DNA of 64,000 nucleotides from Dasypus novemcinctus (taxonomy: Eukaryota; Chordata; Mammalia; Cingulata; Dasypodidae). Shown here piece after piece: positions 1 to 14,359 of this stretch (position 1 is its first letter; the number at the start of each line of letters is the position of its first letter). A program made the translations under genes and the position numbers. The stretch covers positions 27,634,770 to 27,698,769 of the forward strand of contig NC_080682.1 of the NCBI RefSeq assembly GCF_030445035.2, given 5' to 3'. Below the pieces are notes generated by a model. It was not told the origin of the DNA. It did no database searches and was given only the letters and a program-made list of their open reading frames with translations.

Positions 1-150
1 AATAGAACAATCATTAAAATGTGCTTTCATTAGTTATAAGAAATGTTCTGCAGCAAGGCAAGGTGTTAATAATAATGTGGTCTATGGAAACCCTGTGTTG
101 TATGCATGATTGTTCTGTAAACTTATAACTTCTTTAATATAGAAAAAAAT
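1..150 (+). mobile_element. L1 3' UTR fragment at window edge
   Basis: The text ends in an A-rich tail. It shares its wording (a run resembling caaggtgtt, then tggaaaccctgt, then tgattgttctgtaaac) with other L1 3' ends in this window, notably 25260-25530. It is the 3' end of a truncated L1 whose body lies off the left edge. Copy B of the duplication does not have it at the matching place. Confidence 0.5.
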
Positions 151-903
151 TGTAATTGAATGAGACTAGTTATATCTAAAATGATTCTGAAGTTCCATTA
201 TATTTTCAAGATGTAATAGTAGAACCCTAGAAAGATATTTTTCTGGCAAATGTGAGGTTTTCCATAAAAGATGTGTTTGAAATTACAACAGTGGATAGGA
301 TTTGAAAGGGAATATAAAAACCGCGCTTCCACTTAGGATGTAGGAAGCTACAAAGACCCCTTCCTCCACTTTTACAGCTTTAAAAAATCTTTAATATAAA
401 CATTTATAGCTGTCCTTGAGCCCATCAGAAAGATAATATCAAAGAAATCAAATTCCAAGTTGAGACAAGTGCCTCAAAGATGTGATGGGAAAAATGAAAT
501 ATTACAACTTTTACAGAGGGCAGGAGAAAGATGTGGCCACTGTACAAGCAGCCAAAGAGAATAAGGATACATTTTAAAATATCGTTAAAGTGAAATGTGA
601 GCTACAGAGCTAATTGGGATAAAAGAGTGAACACTGTATTCATGGGGCTTGCATTCATATTGGACTACACTCAATATCTGCTCTCCAGGTCTATTTCAAG
701 TGCCCATGAGAAAGACTAGGGACAAGCTATGAGACCTTCAGACAATGTAACAGTGCAACCCACAAAACACCAGTGCCGGGCTTGCTTTCATTTATCAACA
801 TTTCTGTAATTTAGAAAATGTATCCTGTTTGGTGATGTTGGAAACAACAGCCAACAGATTCTCTAACTTTCAGTCAACAATACTTTCAGGGTATGCTTAA
901 AAT
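151..903. other. Non-coding part of copy A
   Basis: AT-rich sequence without a convincing reading frame. About 170-700 aligns with 42650-43200 in copy B. No gene seen. Confidence 0.6.
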
Positions 904-1330
904 TTTTTTTTTCAGATTTTATTTATATTTTTATTTATTTCTCTCACCCTGCCTCCATTGTCTGTTGTCTGCTCTCTGTGTCTATTTGCTGTGTGTTCTT
1001 CTGTGTCTGCTTGTATTCTTGTCAAGCTGCACCAGGAATCTGTGTCTCTTTTTGTTGTGTCATCTTGCTGTGTCAACTCTCTGTGTGTGTGGTGCCACTC
1101 CTGGGCAGCCTGCACGTTTTTTGTACTGGGTGGCTCTCCTTACAGGGCGCACACCTTGCTTGAGGGGCTCCCCTACGCGGGGGACACCCCTGCGTGGCGT
1201 GGCACTCCTTGCACGTATCAGCACTGCACGTGGGCCAGCTCACCACATGGGTCAGGAGGCCCTGGGTTTGAACCCTGGACCTCCCGTGTGGTAAGCAGAC
1301 ACTTTATCCGTTCAGCCAAATCTACCTCTA
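904..1330 (-). mobile_element. DAS-SINE-type retroposon (tRNA-derived), minus strand
   Basis: On the minus strand it has a tRNA-like head; the complement of the B box lies near 1266 in the phrase gggtttgaaccc. The body carries the typical cacgcagggg and tgcccaggag phrases, followed by an A-rich tail. Near-identical target-site duplications reading gtatgcttaaa flank it at 891-901 and 1331-1341. Reading frames across it are by-products of the repeat. Transcription would have been by RNA polymerase III and mobilisation by L1. Confidence 0.85.
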
Positions 1331-1345
1331 GTATGCTTAAATTTT

Positions 1346-2054
1346 AATTAAATACAGAATACTCAAACCTCTTATATTTTACAAAGCGTTCATGATGTTA
1401 TTAAATAAATGTAAAATAAACTTTGGAAAATGTGAAAACACTAGAGTATTTGCATGGTCCCCTTTTTTATCCCTATGTGTATCAGTGCATATTATATTTT
1501 TTGTAAGATTTGGCCTTCAGTATTTTTAAGACAAAATAAAAGCATTAGTTTTTATTTACAAATGATTGATGTTATATAATAATAGCAAAACTGGGTTATA
1601 TTTACTGAACACATACTGAATGCCAGACAATATTTGAAGTACTTTAGGTATATAATTAAAATAGTTTATCTCTACAAGATAATTCTTAGGTAGGTTCTGG
1701 AAATATCTAAAATTTAATCTCAGCTAAAGGAAAGCCTGCCCCTTATTCATTCAAAAGAGTCATAAGATTTATTCTCTAATTTTCTCTATGTAAAGTAAGT
1801 TGATTAATGTCACTTTGCTTCCAAAAACCTACACATCTTCCCACTCAACATGAGCAAAATCAAAACATTGTATAAGTCTACAGATTCAACATGATCTGGC
1901 CCCTCCTCCTTTTGGTATGAAAACATCCTCATAGAGGATAGCACACACACAAAAAATCAAACTAATTAAAATATACTACTGTGTTTAGAGAGAGACCAAT
2001 ACTACCAAAATAGGAAAGGAAGAAAAGGTGCACTTTAAAATTCAGCATCACTCT
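1346..2054. other. AT-rich intergenic sequence
   Basis: No gene or confidently named repeat. It lies just downstream of the minus-strand OR pseudogene. Confidence 0.5.
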
Positions 2055-3007
2055 CATGTCAGTTGCCTGGAGCTCTCCCTCTTCTGCATGACTCTAATGA
2101 AAGAATTTTTATGGTTTTGTTCCTAATACTATAACTGAATGAATTCAGCATGGGGATCACCATTGTATAAAACTCAGAAGTCACTTGATCTTTTCCAAAG
2201 GAATAGGACTTCTTGGGTTTTAAGTAAGTAAAAATCATTGTGCCATAAAAGATGGTAAATCCCAGAGGGTGCAAGGCACAAGTAGAGAAGGCTTTGTGCT
2301 TTCCTGAAGTGCAATTAATTTTCAGGATAGTAGAAAGAATGGACTCATAGGACACAGAGATTATGATTAAAGACACTACTGCATTGGATTCGGTGAGAAT
2401 GATCAACGTGATTTCAGTGTCACGAAATGTCAGGGTAGGAAAGGGCTAAAATCTGTTAAGTCACGGAAAAAGTGATAGACTACATTGGAGTTGCAGAAAT
2501 GCAAACTGTTCATGCAAAGAACAATAACTAATGATTCAGTAAAACCAATCATGTAGAAGCCAGTGATGAGGATGTGGCAGAGTCTCATGGACATAACAAA
2601 TGGGTAATTAAGAGGATTACAGAAAGCAACATAGCAGTCACAGGCCATAGAAGCAAGAAGATAAAATTCAGTGACACCGAAGAAGGCAAAAAAATACATC
2701 TGTGTGAAGCTGCCCATGAATGAAATAGACTTCGTAGAACTCAGTAAGTTCTCTGAGGTTTTAGGTGTGATGACTGTTGAGTAACTGAAGTCAAGGAATG
2801 ACAGGTGATGCAGGAAAAATAAATGGTGGTGTGAAGTTGGAGATCCAGGCAAATTATAAGTATTATCCCTGCATTCCCTAGAAGAGTATCCAGATAAATT
2901 ATGAAAAATAACATAAAGAGAACATGCCAGATCTCTTCAGAGTCTGTCAATCCCATAAGTATGAAGTCAGGCACATTTGTGTTATTCCTACTTCTCATAG
3001 CATCCAC
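2055..3007 (-). pseudogene. Olfactory receptor pseudogene, copy A
   Basis: A broken class II olfactory receptor of close to full length (about 950 bp). Read from 3007 downward it gives the N-glycosylation motif NNT, a TM1 with GNAG, LHT before TM2, an [10 protein letters not shown]-type TM2, the TM3-end motif decayed to MACDCY (normally MAYDRY), then KAFSTC of TM6, FYGTMIF and an IPMLN-type TM7. The pieces lie in three frames, with breaks near 2770-2850 and 2430, so it is not functional. The FSTC and IPMLN signatures place it in the OR5/OR8-like part of class II; I could not fix the subfamily. It is the partner of the pseudogene at 48495-49327; both sit in the same duplicated block in the same orientation. 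The NPxxY motif of TM7 is also degraded. Confidence 0.88.
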
Positions 3008-4700
3008 CTTTTGTAAACTGTTGAGAAATCAAAGGCAATAGTTAGCATGAATGACTTCTAAATTGTTCTTGTGTATATAAATGATGTGGCATTTTTTTTA
3101 ATTAGCCATATTCTAGTAATTCATAATAAAAAGTAGTTTTTAAAATATGACTGAAAAAAAATCTTTGTTTGACTGCCAAATAAGTATTAGTTACAATTCA
3201 TCATTTGGATGTTTTATAATAGAAACTCATATATAATGCATAATTAGAATGAATGTGGCATTGTTATAAATACCTTCTTTTATAAACACATTTATTCAGA
3301 TGAAAACATTATTTATCATAGGTATTATTATTGTACACCTTTTTTTAGATTAAAATAAGTGCACAGAAAGTTAAGTAACTTATAGAGTCCAATTAACTCT
3401 GTTGGTCCTATGATTATACCAAATTTCGTTGATCTAGAGATCTTGCTCCTATGTCTATATTCCTACTTATAAGCAATTTCATTAAAACAGAAATAAACTC
3501 CTAGATAAATAATAAGCAGTGATAGAGTTTAATGCATCACTTAACTTATATACAATATTATTTAATAAAAATGTCAGATCATAAATTAAATCCTTAGACC
3601 ACATTATTGAGGTATATTAATTTTATAGACCATATATTACTATTAAAATTTAGAATTTAGTTTCTTAATTTATAATTTAAGTTAAATGTATTCTGATTAT
3701 ATTTCCATTATATGTATAGTGCTGAATCTATCAATTCTATGTTTGAATTTCTTCTAAAACTATCCCCATTTTTTGAGAACTAGAAAACTCTACATTTGAG
3801 AACAATATTTTCTAACACCATTAATTTGTCAACCTCAAGTTTTTCTCACAATTAGTGAATCTCACAAATAAAATAGGTAAACACTTTAAGGAGCCTGAAA
3901 TTTCTGCAATATGACACTTGTTTTCTTAGAGGTAACCTCTTTTTTCATGCATGAATTTTTGTTTTGTTCTGAGGTAAAATGAATCAACCTAAAATTTTTG
4001 TTCAGGTCCTGGTCAAATGTAAAGTTCACCTGAAAATTAAGTCTCACAAGTACTAGGGAAATACTGTGAACACAAACAGAGCCAGAGAAACCCTTGCCTT
4101 TCCCACTGACAGTGCCACAACACCTCTTCCATTTAGGATTGCTGGTAATGTACCATTATACTATCCCTGGGACCAATCTCCAATGAAGATTGCTTGTCAT
4201 GTTCCAAGGACTAATGTATCCATGTAAAGTTTGTGCCAAAGAGTTACTTATCTCTTTAAAAGTCATGTAATTTTGAGCTTCATTTTTTGGTATTCTTTTT
4301 TTTTTTTTTTTTGATATTCCAATCGATGACTGAGTAAAAGAGAGTATATGTCTAAAGAAATAATGTATTTGTGGGCAAAAAGCCAGAAAATTAACCACCA
4401 GAGATGGAACAGCACATTTTTCAAATGAAATATTTTTATATTTAAAAGTGTGAAACCATCATATAGAGTAAAAATCTTTATTATGCAGAAAATCGAATAC
4501 AGCAAAATTACAAAGGAAAAATGCAAATCATTCGTGTTATTCTTTAACTGTATTTTCTAACAATGATTTTCCTTTATGCTTATAATGCATATTTATATAT
4601 ATATATTTCTGTATTTACATAGTTTTTGTAACATTGTATTTTCAGTAACATTCTCATTTTTTTTATTAAGTATTTGTTTAATTAACAACTTTACTTCAAA
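3008..4700. other. 5' flank of OR pseudogene A, duplicated
   Basis: Non-coding and AT-rich, with a run of 17 T at 4296-4312. It aligns along its whole length with 49328-51065, for example the shared phrase aatcaacctaaaattttt near 3980 and 50384. No gene seen. Homology stops at about 4700, which marks the left edge of the large insertion. Confidence 0.7.
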
Positions 4701-4747
4701 TTCACAAAAATAAAAACAGAATAAGGCAGCTCAAAGATTAAAGGACT

Positions 4748-5564
<817 letters not shown>

Positions 5565-5651
5565 TAAAAACAAGGTTATCAGTGAGCTACAGCAGGAGTT
5601 AAAAACAAAGGATGACCAGTATGTGAAGTATTTGAAGAAACAGGCAGATGA

Positions 5652-6026
<375 letters not shown>

Positions 6027-6042
6027 TAAGAGAGTGCTATAA

Positions 6043-6800
<758 letters not shown>

Positions 6801-6885
6801 AGAAGAGGAAGATGCAGAAGAGACCGCTTCCAGCCTGGAGTCTTACCTGGACCTGCCACAGCAAATTTCAGCAAAAACTACCTGA

Positions 6886-7095
<210 letters not shown>

Positions 7096-7138
7096 TGAGC
7101 AAGCGTGGTTGTGGCCCCAAGGCCCGGAGAGCTGCTAG

Positions 7139-7609
<471 letters not shown>

Positions 7610-7674
7610 TAGAGCTGTTTTTAGAGGGCCTGTCGAAAGGGCAACAAGAGTTGCAGAGATGCTGCACTGTTACG

Positions 7675-7680
7675 ATTAAA
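7675..7680 (+). terminator. DRC1 poly(A) signal (ATTAAA), apparently read through
   Basis: A single ATTAAA lies about 143 bp after the DRC1 stop, where a normal mRNA would end. No A tract follows it. The sequence instead continues as GC-rich DNA toward OTOF, which argues that the retroposed RNA had not been cleaved here. Confidence 0.6.
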
Positions 7681-7689
7681 ACTTTGAAA

Positions 7690-8899
7690 GGTTGTGTCTG
7701 AAGCTCTAGTGGGACAAGGGCCCCTGCCCCCACCTCTGTGTCACGAGGGACTTTTGTGCGGGGCCTCCACAGTGGTGTGAGAACAAGGCTCGCTGTGAGA
7801 TGGCGGCCGGGGGCGGTGGTGTGGGGCTGGTGCCCAGCTTTGGGGGCGTTTACTTTGTCTGGGTCGGGGTTGGGGCCCTCTGGGGCCTGAAGGACCTTTG
7901 AGGGAGCTTCGGGCCTACCGTGCTGTGCTCCAGGGTTGTGGGCACACGGGGTTCTCAGAGGCTCCTCCCAGGGGCACCCAGGACGTCAGCCCTGCGCCCC
8001 AGCTCTCCTTGAACCCTTGGCCATGCAGGGCCACCGTGAGCCCCTGGCGTGCACCCACACTGTGGCTGTCCCCTCACTTCACTGACTGCAGACTTGGCTC
8101 AGGGTTTGGTTTCTTTTATTAATTGGAAGATCACCACTCAAGTAAGGAAAGGAAGCCAATAGCAACCCAGCTCGGGTAGGCGGGCAGGCAGGCAAGCAGG
8201 CAAGCAGGCAAGCAGGCAAGCAGGCAAGCAGGCAAGCAGGCAAGCAGGCAAGCAGGCAGGCGCAGCGGCAGGCGCAGCCCTCTGGAGGGGAGGGGCTTGC
8301 AGGGAGTGGCAGGGGTTGACGCTCACTGCTCCTTTGGGGGTTTGAGGCGCTGGTCCCGGCGTATCCAAGGTCTGGGAAGCGACCAAAACCCACAAGTGGG
8401 ACAGGAACTTCTGCCCAGTGTGGGAGCCAAGGGCCTCAGCAAGGAGCCGCGCAAAGTGGATTTGTGTGTAGGCCCGGCCCACTTCTGCAGAACAAGGATG
8501 CAGTTGTCTGCCCTGCTGGCAAGAGCCCGTCTGCAGGCCCGAAGTATTCTGCGTCATTCCTTTTGAGAGCCCTGGGCCCTGGCCCTTGCTTCTTGGTTAA
8601 TTTTGTTCATGCTTTAGTCCTGGAAAGTTCTGGAGTCGAAAGGCCTGGGGCAGGGTTGGGACAGCTTCTACCGGACCCAGGATCTGAAGTGGGTGATGCC
8701 TCAGTTCCAGCCACCCAGCCCTTCCCACACCCTGCAGCCCCAAGTGCTAGGAAAGAAGGAGCAGGACCAGGCAAGCGATAGTGTGGGGTGGGCCAGAAGG
8801 AGGTCCTCTGGAACCCCGAGGACCCCCAGGGGGCAGGGAAACCGCCAAGCCCAGGGAGAGCAGCCACCGAGGAGCAGGGCTTCAAGCTGACCCTGGTGC
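7690..8899 (-). pseudogene. OTOF: DRC1-OTOF intergenic and OTOF 3' UTR remnant
   Basis: GC-rich sequence between the DRC1 3' UTR and the OTOF stop codon (8900-8902, minus strand). In the parental locus this would hold the short gap between the two convergent genes and the OTOF 3' UTR, present here as antisense of the retroposed RNA. I cannot place the UTR boundary. It contains the minisatellite at 8177-8266. Reading frames here look like GC-rich chance frames, and I support no gene. Confidence 0.55.
8177..8266. repeat. Minisatellite, 8-bp unit CAGGCAAG
   Basis: About nine tandem copies of caggcaag, grading into cagg units at both ends. It produces artificial Cys/Leu/Ala-repeat frames on the minus strand, which are not genes. 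Confidence 0.95.
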
Positions 8900-9463
8900 T
8901 CAGACCCCTGGGAGGTTCTTTTTTTTTTAAGATTTATTCATTTATTTACCCCCCCCCCCCCCCCCATCTGTTCTCTGTGTCTATTTGCTGCATTGTCTTT
9001 GTGCGGTTCTGTTGTTGATAGTAGCAGGGGAATCTGTTCTCTTTTCCTTGCCTCATCTTGTTGTGTCAGCTCTTCGGCACCATTCCTGGGCAGGTTGCAC
9101 TTTCTTTCTGGCTGGGCGGCTCTCCTTACGGGGCAATCCTTGCGCGTGGGGTTCCCCTACGCTGGGGACACACCTGCTTGGCTGGGCACTCCTTGCGCGC
9201 TTCAGCACTGCAGTGGGCCAGCTCCACACCAGTCAAGGAGGCCGGGGGTTTGAACCACGGACCTCCCATGTGGTAGATGGAAGCCCTAACCCCTGGGCCA
9301 AGTCTGCCACCGTCCCTGGGATGTTCTTGACTATGTAGCACGGGAGGCTGTAGAAGAAGACGAAGACGGCAAGCAGAAGCAGCGCCAGCAGGATCTTGAC
9401 GGTGAGCCACTTTTAGCGGGTGCAGATGAGGTACTTGATGGATTTGAGGGGGTTGAGGAACCA
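8900..9463 (-). pseudogene. OTOF: OTOF C-terminal transmembrane exon, broken
   Basis: Otoferlin is a multi-C2-domain, tail-anchored calcium sensor for synaptic exocytosis in inner hair cells. On the minus strand from 9463 the frame reads WFLNPLKSIKYLICTR, then a stop (taa at about 9414, where the normal protein has Tyr), then KWL. A hydrophobic Leu/Ala/Val/Phe stretch follows, then YSLPCYIVKN. After a SINE (8921-9313) the end continues as KNLPGV and a stop at 8900-8902. This matches the otoferlin tail FLNPLKSIKYLICTRYKWL...YSLPGYMVKKLLGA. The internal stop and the SINE make it non-functional. Its position after DRC1, in convergent orientation, mirrors the human DRC1-OTOF order. I could not define the upstream splice acceptor; a short tandem duplication (ccagacaa) sits there at 9461-9476. 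Confidence 0.85.
8921..9313 (-). mobile_element. DAS-SINE-type retroposon splitting the OTOF exon
   Basis: Minus-strand copy: T-rich start (complement of the tail), a run of 18 or so C at about 8950-8967, the complement of the family body, and the complement of the B box near 9247-9257. Target-site duplications ccctgggaggttctt (8906-8920) and ccctgggatgttctt (9313-9327) differ at one base. It separates the last six codons of the OTOF remnant from the transmembrane segment. Confidence 0.9.
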
Positions 9464-9990
9464 GACAACCAGACAACAGCGGTGTCAGGCTGGCTGAGGG
9501 ACGGGAGGGGCAGCCGTCAGGCACCGGCAGGAGCCTTACCCCAGGCACCTGCTATCTTTAGCCCTTCCAGACCCCAAGAAGCCCTGGCCAGGCCAAGGAC
9601 TCAAAACAGCGAGTGCTGTCCTCTTCGCAGGATGCTGCGGAGCCTCCAGCTTCCTTGCCAGGGCCTAGACAACATTTCTGGCAGGTCAGCATCTAGCCTC
9701 TACTTGAACACTTGCAGTGACGGGAAGCTCACTACTTGAAGAACTGCAGGGAGTTCTGTTAGAAAGCTCCTTTACTTAGTGCTTTATCATATGCAGTCTG
9801 GCGTGGCCCTGGTGTGCTCTCACTGGAATTCAGTATTTCTGAGCCTCTTGACCTCTCTGATGCATACAAGCTTCTGCTCCCACCACAGCTACCCAGCCCC
9901 AGGGTGCCAGTCGCAGCTCTCCTGCACAGCCTCCCAGCCAAGAACAGCTTGTTGAGCTTTGCTTTCTGTTGCTTGTGTTACAAAAACGAA
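9464..9990 (-). pseudogene. Probable OTOF intron sequence carried in antisense
   Basis: GC-rich sequence continuing past the OTOF exon without the next exon in view. An antisense read-through RNA would keep OTOF introns, because their splice signals lie on the other strand. A short stretch near 9690-9780 (cacttgcagtgacgggaagc and on) looks like an old mammalian repeat that I cannot name. The GC-rich character fades by about 9960-9990, which I take as the end of the retrocopy. No poly(A) tract is preserved. Confidence 0.45.
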
Positions 9991-10559
9991 GGTTTCATAA
10001 AATGTCATTTTATATATATATATATAAAGATTATGGAAACATTACTATTAAAAAGTTCTTTTTTAAAAAGACATTTATATATCATTCAATTGTAACTGCT
10101 AACTCAGCTGTTCCTCCAGTATTCAGAAGGTTACACAGATAAACAGATTCATAAAATGGCATAATCAAGGTTTCCTTTTTAGTAAAAATAATATGAAGGG
10201 AAAAAGACCTGTGTTCATAATTCATAAAACTAGACCTCTGTATTCTTTTTTTCACCTTTAGAATTAATATAGGACCAACTTTACTTTTGCTAAAAAGACA
10301 TTTGTTAACTATAGACCATAAATTATGTTTGTTATATGTCACCACATATAACATACATGTCACCACAATCTTACAACCTTGTACTAGAACATTCCTATAT
10401 TTACATTATTAATCACAGTCCTCATCTACTTCCAAAATCATTGTTATACATTCCCAATGTAATCCTCCCGCTGTTCTCCAACTAAAATTAACCTTCCTAC
10501 ACTACTTGTTTTGGCCACAATTACATCCATAAATCAACAGTTGTTCTTACGTTCCTTAT
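9991..10559. other. AT-rich sequence between retrocopy and L1 end
   Basis: Contains a (TA)n run at about 10010-10025 and no recognisable gene. It is absent from copy B, so it belongs to the inserted unit, perhaps to the same L1. Confidence 0.4.
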
Positions 10560-10862
10560 AATGTGTAAACATCATGTCCTTGATGGTAACCTTGAGGACA
10601 TTACGTTGAGTGAAATAAGATAGACACAGAAGGGTGAATATTGTATGGTCTTACTAATATGAACTAAACAGAGTGAGTGGACTCATAGAGTTGAACTATG
10701 AAGTATAGATTGGTGGGAGATGGAATGTGGGGTAAGAAAGGGGACAATTTGCTGGATATATGTAGAATGATTAATAAGGTCAAATGTAAATATTGGTAAT
10801 GGAGGGTAACACATTATTAAATATTTATAATAAATATTGACCTATGTTATAATAAACATATA
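10560..10862 (+). mobile_element. L1 ORF2 C-terminus and 3' UTR fragment
   Basis: The phrase cttgaggacattacgttgag then tgaaataag and tattgtatggtctt is the typical end of L1 ORF2 (LED.TLSEI..). An AT-rich 3' UTR follows. Its right edge coincides with the point where homology to copy B resumes. Confidence 0.6.
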
Positions 10863-11989
10863 TAAAACCAAAATTTCATATATTTTGCATTGGCTAATGT
10901 GCATAACTAACTTATTTCTATGAATTTGCACCAGCTGATTAATAGGCAATTTTTAAACATTTCAGGGAAAACATGGTAGAATTTCTCCTGTGTATTTCAG
11001 CAGTGTCAGCTGATTCATTTGTCCTGCAGATATATTGTTATATTCAAACACAACAATGGTTGTGAAACCTATTTTGTTATTTTACTGTATTAGCTTTTAT
11101 TAAATTTAAAAAATTGTGAGAGAAGAACATAAAAATCAGTGCTGAGATGACTAAATATTTTATAATGAATTTAATGGTGGAAACTAATTTCCTCTATATA
11201 TAACCAGGTAAATTGCTTTCTTATGAATGTTGCACTAATGAACAATCATGAGAAACATTTATGTAAATTTAAAAGCAACTCAATTTACAACAAAAAGTAT
11301 TCACACTCTGAAATATCAGAAGAGAATGTGATGGCATGGATCAAGGAGTAAGAAAATGATATATGTTTGATGAGATTTTTTTTTTTAATTTTTTATTGAC
11401 TTTGTAATAATATTACATTAAAAATATATATGTGAGGTCCCATTCAACCCCACCCCCCCACCCCCCCTCTCCCCCCCCAACACTCGTTCCCATCATCATG
11501 ACACATGTTTGATGAGATTTTGAAAGCACAATTCTTCTCTTCAGCAAAATTCAGTCATATTGAGGTAAGCTTATTTGGTGATTTAAAAGCCAAATTGATT
11601 TCTTTAACAATCGGAGACCTCCGAGTTTACGCAATATGGGAAACTAATGGAGATTACGTCATTGCCACCCTCAATAGGATCTGCTTACTCCTTGCAAAAT
11701 AACCAAGATGGAGTATTTCTTCCCAGAGTAGAAATAATTTTTATAATCATTAAGTGTACTTTCAAATTATACAAGTAAAAGTTGACGAAAGAAAACTTAC
11801 AAAACAACTTTACAACAACTCTTTTTTATTGAGTATTTATTGCTGGGTTGGCAATATATCATCTCTAATAGTAAAATAGTTATGACAGAAGATGAGTGAG
11901 GAACAGAGAGGAAACATCACTTCTTTGTCCTGTGTTTCAACAAAATTAGAACTTCATCACTGACAATTATTCAATTTCATCATTTGAAA
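10863..11989. other. Continuation of copy A non-coding sequence
   Basis: Colinear with 51090-52039 (shared phrase cattttgcattgg near 10885 and 51116). No gene. The only A-specific item is the L1 tail at 11380-11504. Confidence 0.65.
11380..11504 (-). mobile_element. Severely 5'-truncated L1 3' tail
   Basis: A 125-bp insertion with 17-bp target-site duplications, atgtttgatgagatttt, at 11363-11379 and 11505-11521. On the minus strand it reads through a G-rich stretch, tgggacctcacatat, tttttaatgtaat and an A-rich tail, matching the L1 3' end at 58974-59036. Copy B (about 51584-51600) has one target copy and no insert, confirming it. Confidence 0.9.
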
Positions 11990-12500
11990 AATTCTAACAC
12001 TTTTTAATTTTGTCTACTTTTGTTTTATGTGTTTTGAAGCTCTGCTAGGGAATTTATAAATTTTCTAAAAAATTGGGTCTTTGGTTATCTTATGCTGTCC
12101 TTCCTATCTCTGGAATATAGAGGTCTACCTTTTCTAACAGTATTATTTATATGCTTATATTTACGATGTATGTTTGTATATCCTATTATTATTCACCTTA
12201 GAGCCATCACGTAGTTGGTCGTACATTTTAATAGATTCAATTAGTGTGAAAAATTATTGTGTATAGATACAAAGCTATTTTAAAATCCTTGGATATTAAC
12301 TCAAACTTTGGGTGTATCTTGAAAACTCTTTCTATTAAATTTTTTTCATTAATATGGTTTACGTTTTCTTGATTTGTCTTATGTTTGTACTTTTTATAAT
12401 AGATTATACTTTATGGATGATATATTGGAGATAGTCTAGAATATTTTGTCTCTTAATAAGGGATGTTGAGCTTTTGTCTGGCTGACAAATAAATGACTAG
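11990..12500 (-). mobile_element. Ancient antisense L1 ORF2 remnant
   Basis: The plus strand shows complements of L1 ORF2 text (ttttgaagctctgctaggga, then the atttaatagattcaatt region). It aligns with 52040-52570, so this L1 predates the duplication. No usable frame. Confidence 0.5.
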
Positions 12501-14347
12501 CAATGTCTTTTGAAACTCTCAGGCTTCAAATTCTTTTTTGTTAAAAAGATGTATTTCATGTTATCCTCAGTCTTAAGGCCTAGTATCTACTACAGGGCCA
12601 GTGACTCTTTTATTTATTTATTTACTTACTTATGTATATATTATCATTTATTTATTTATTTTGGTCTTAACTTCATGGCTAATTTAATTAAATATATTTG
12701 TTATATTTGCTGGGCCACAATTCCAGATTGTCACAGCCCTTCATGACCTCTGGTATTTATGTTCTGTTTTCAGCCTTATACTAGGCTCCGTTGCTAGTTA
12801 TATTTCTTTTCCATCTGCACATATACAGCTCAGACTTGATTGGGAATCCCAGGACTTATATTTAGGGTATCTTTTCATACCTCATCTTTAATGTTCCACC
12901 TTCTTAAACAGGTGGGAACTCCAGTGCCTACCTCTTCTGCTTATGCAAGACCTTTATTCTCTTATGACACTCTATATCTTACTGATCAACAAACAGTACA
13001 GAAAGGCAGAGTCAATTTGATTCCTTTCTCATATAATTCTATTATCTCATGGAAAACTGACCTGTTATGCCTTTTGTCCAATGCCTGAAAACAGTTTCTA
13101 TGAGCATTTTGTTCATATTTAGAGTCATTTATTATCAAGGAAAATTCTTGTGTCCCTCACAGTCTCATGGCAGAAGCAAAAATCTGACCAGAGATTATAA
13201 ATACTTTCTGATGAAATTAATGATATATTTTGATCCTATAGATCCTAACAACATCTTTCCCTATCTTACTTACCTGCCTCTTTCTTATCACTGTTTTTTC
13301 CTTTTTTATCTTATAAAAGAATGGATCTTTATCTTTCTATCCTTTATAATAAAGGTTATTGAATTTTAGTTTTATTTTAATTCATTAATTTTTCATTTGT
13401 TTCCCCTTTTTATTTCTCCTAATTTTATATGGTTATCATACTTAATCAGATTCTGTTATTGGAATGAAAAATCTTATATAAGTTAAATAAAGAATAAGTG
13501 AATAGATAGTAGCCTCAATATATTAATAAAATAATGAACTATATATTAAGTGTTTTTCCTTTTAGTATAATATTTACTAATATGAATTGTTAAAAAGTAA
13601 ATTATGCAGGTGTCAGATGCTTGTGAATTAGTTAAGAGAAGAAAAGGAAAATATAATAGCAAATGTATAGTATGTACTCATATACATACCCACAGAGAGA
13701 CCTCATGACTTGAACTAATTTCACTCATTCCCATGACTATGGACCGATTTGTTTGTTTCTGATATATCAGCTATCAGAATTTTCTAATCAGCTGTCCCCA
13801 ACTATTTAAGTCATATATGCAACTTATAACTATTGTAACAATTTTCCTATCCTAACTATTTAGTAAATACATCTTTTGAGAAAATATATCTGTAAATTAT
13901 AGTGCCATATTTATTATATGAGGAATATTTTGAAAAATAATCTGAGAAATAAAATTTTCAAAAAAAAAAACATTTTTGAATGCCAATATGGAAATGGTTG
14001 CCCATTTACTAAGGAAATATACAAAGATGACAAACATAAATATGATAGAATCCTTGACCTTGATGAATTACTATCAATGTGTTTTCACAAGTAAACCAAA
14101 ACAAAAGAAATTTACCTTCTCATAGCATGTATATATAAAATCATGCATCTTTAAATACATCCAAAAACCATGCCAAGACATGATCAAAATTTTGTATGTT
14201 ATACATTTGCTAGATTCTGTGAAGAACACAAATATAAATAGACAACCTCTTCTCTCAAAGAGTTTACAGCCTTCTTACACAGAGAAAAATACCACACACC
14301 TGCGTCACTCAATATATGTTAAAAGATATTCATCAAATTTATCTTTG
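12501..14347. other. AT-rich intergenic sequence
   Basis: No recognisable gene. A TTTA-rich simple repeat occupies about 12608-12662. Short frames around 12840-13370 match no family known to me. Confidence 0.5.
12608..12662. repeat. Imperfect (TTTA)n simple repeat
   Basis: Two blocks of ttta units separated by a short tatgtatata stretch. Confidence 0.8.
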
Positions 14348-14359
14348 ATTCCTTTATTT

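Noticed and set aside
893-1347. Frames of up to 133 codons on the plus strand
   Set aside because: They lie entirely in a minus-strand SINE.
8079-8557. Cys/Leu/Ala-rich minus-strand frames of 104 and 139 codons
   Set aside because: They are translations of the CAGGCAAG minisatellite and GC-rich flank, with no conserved family features.
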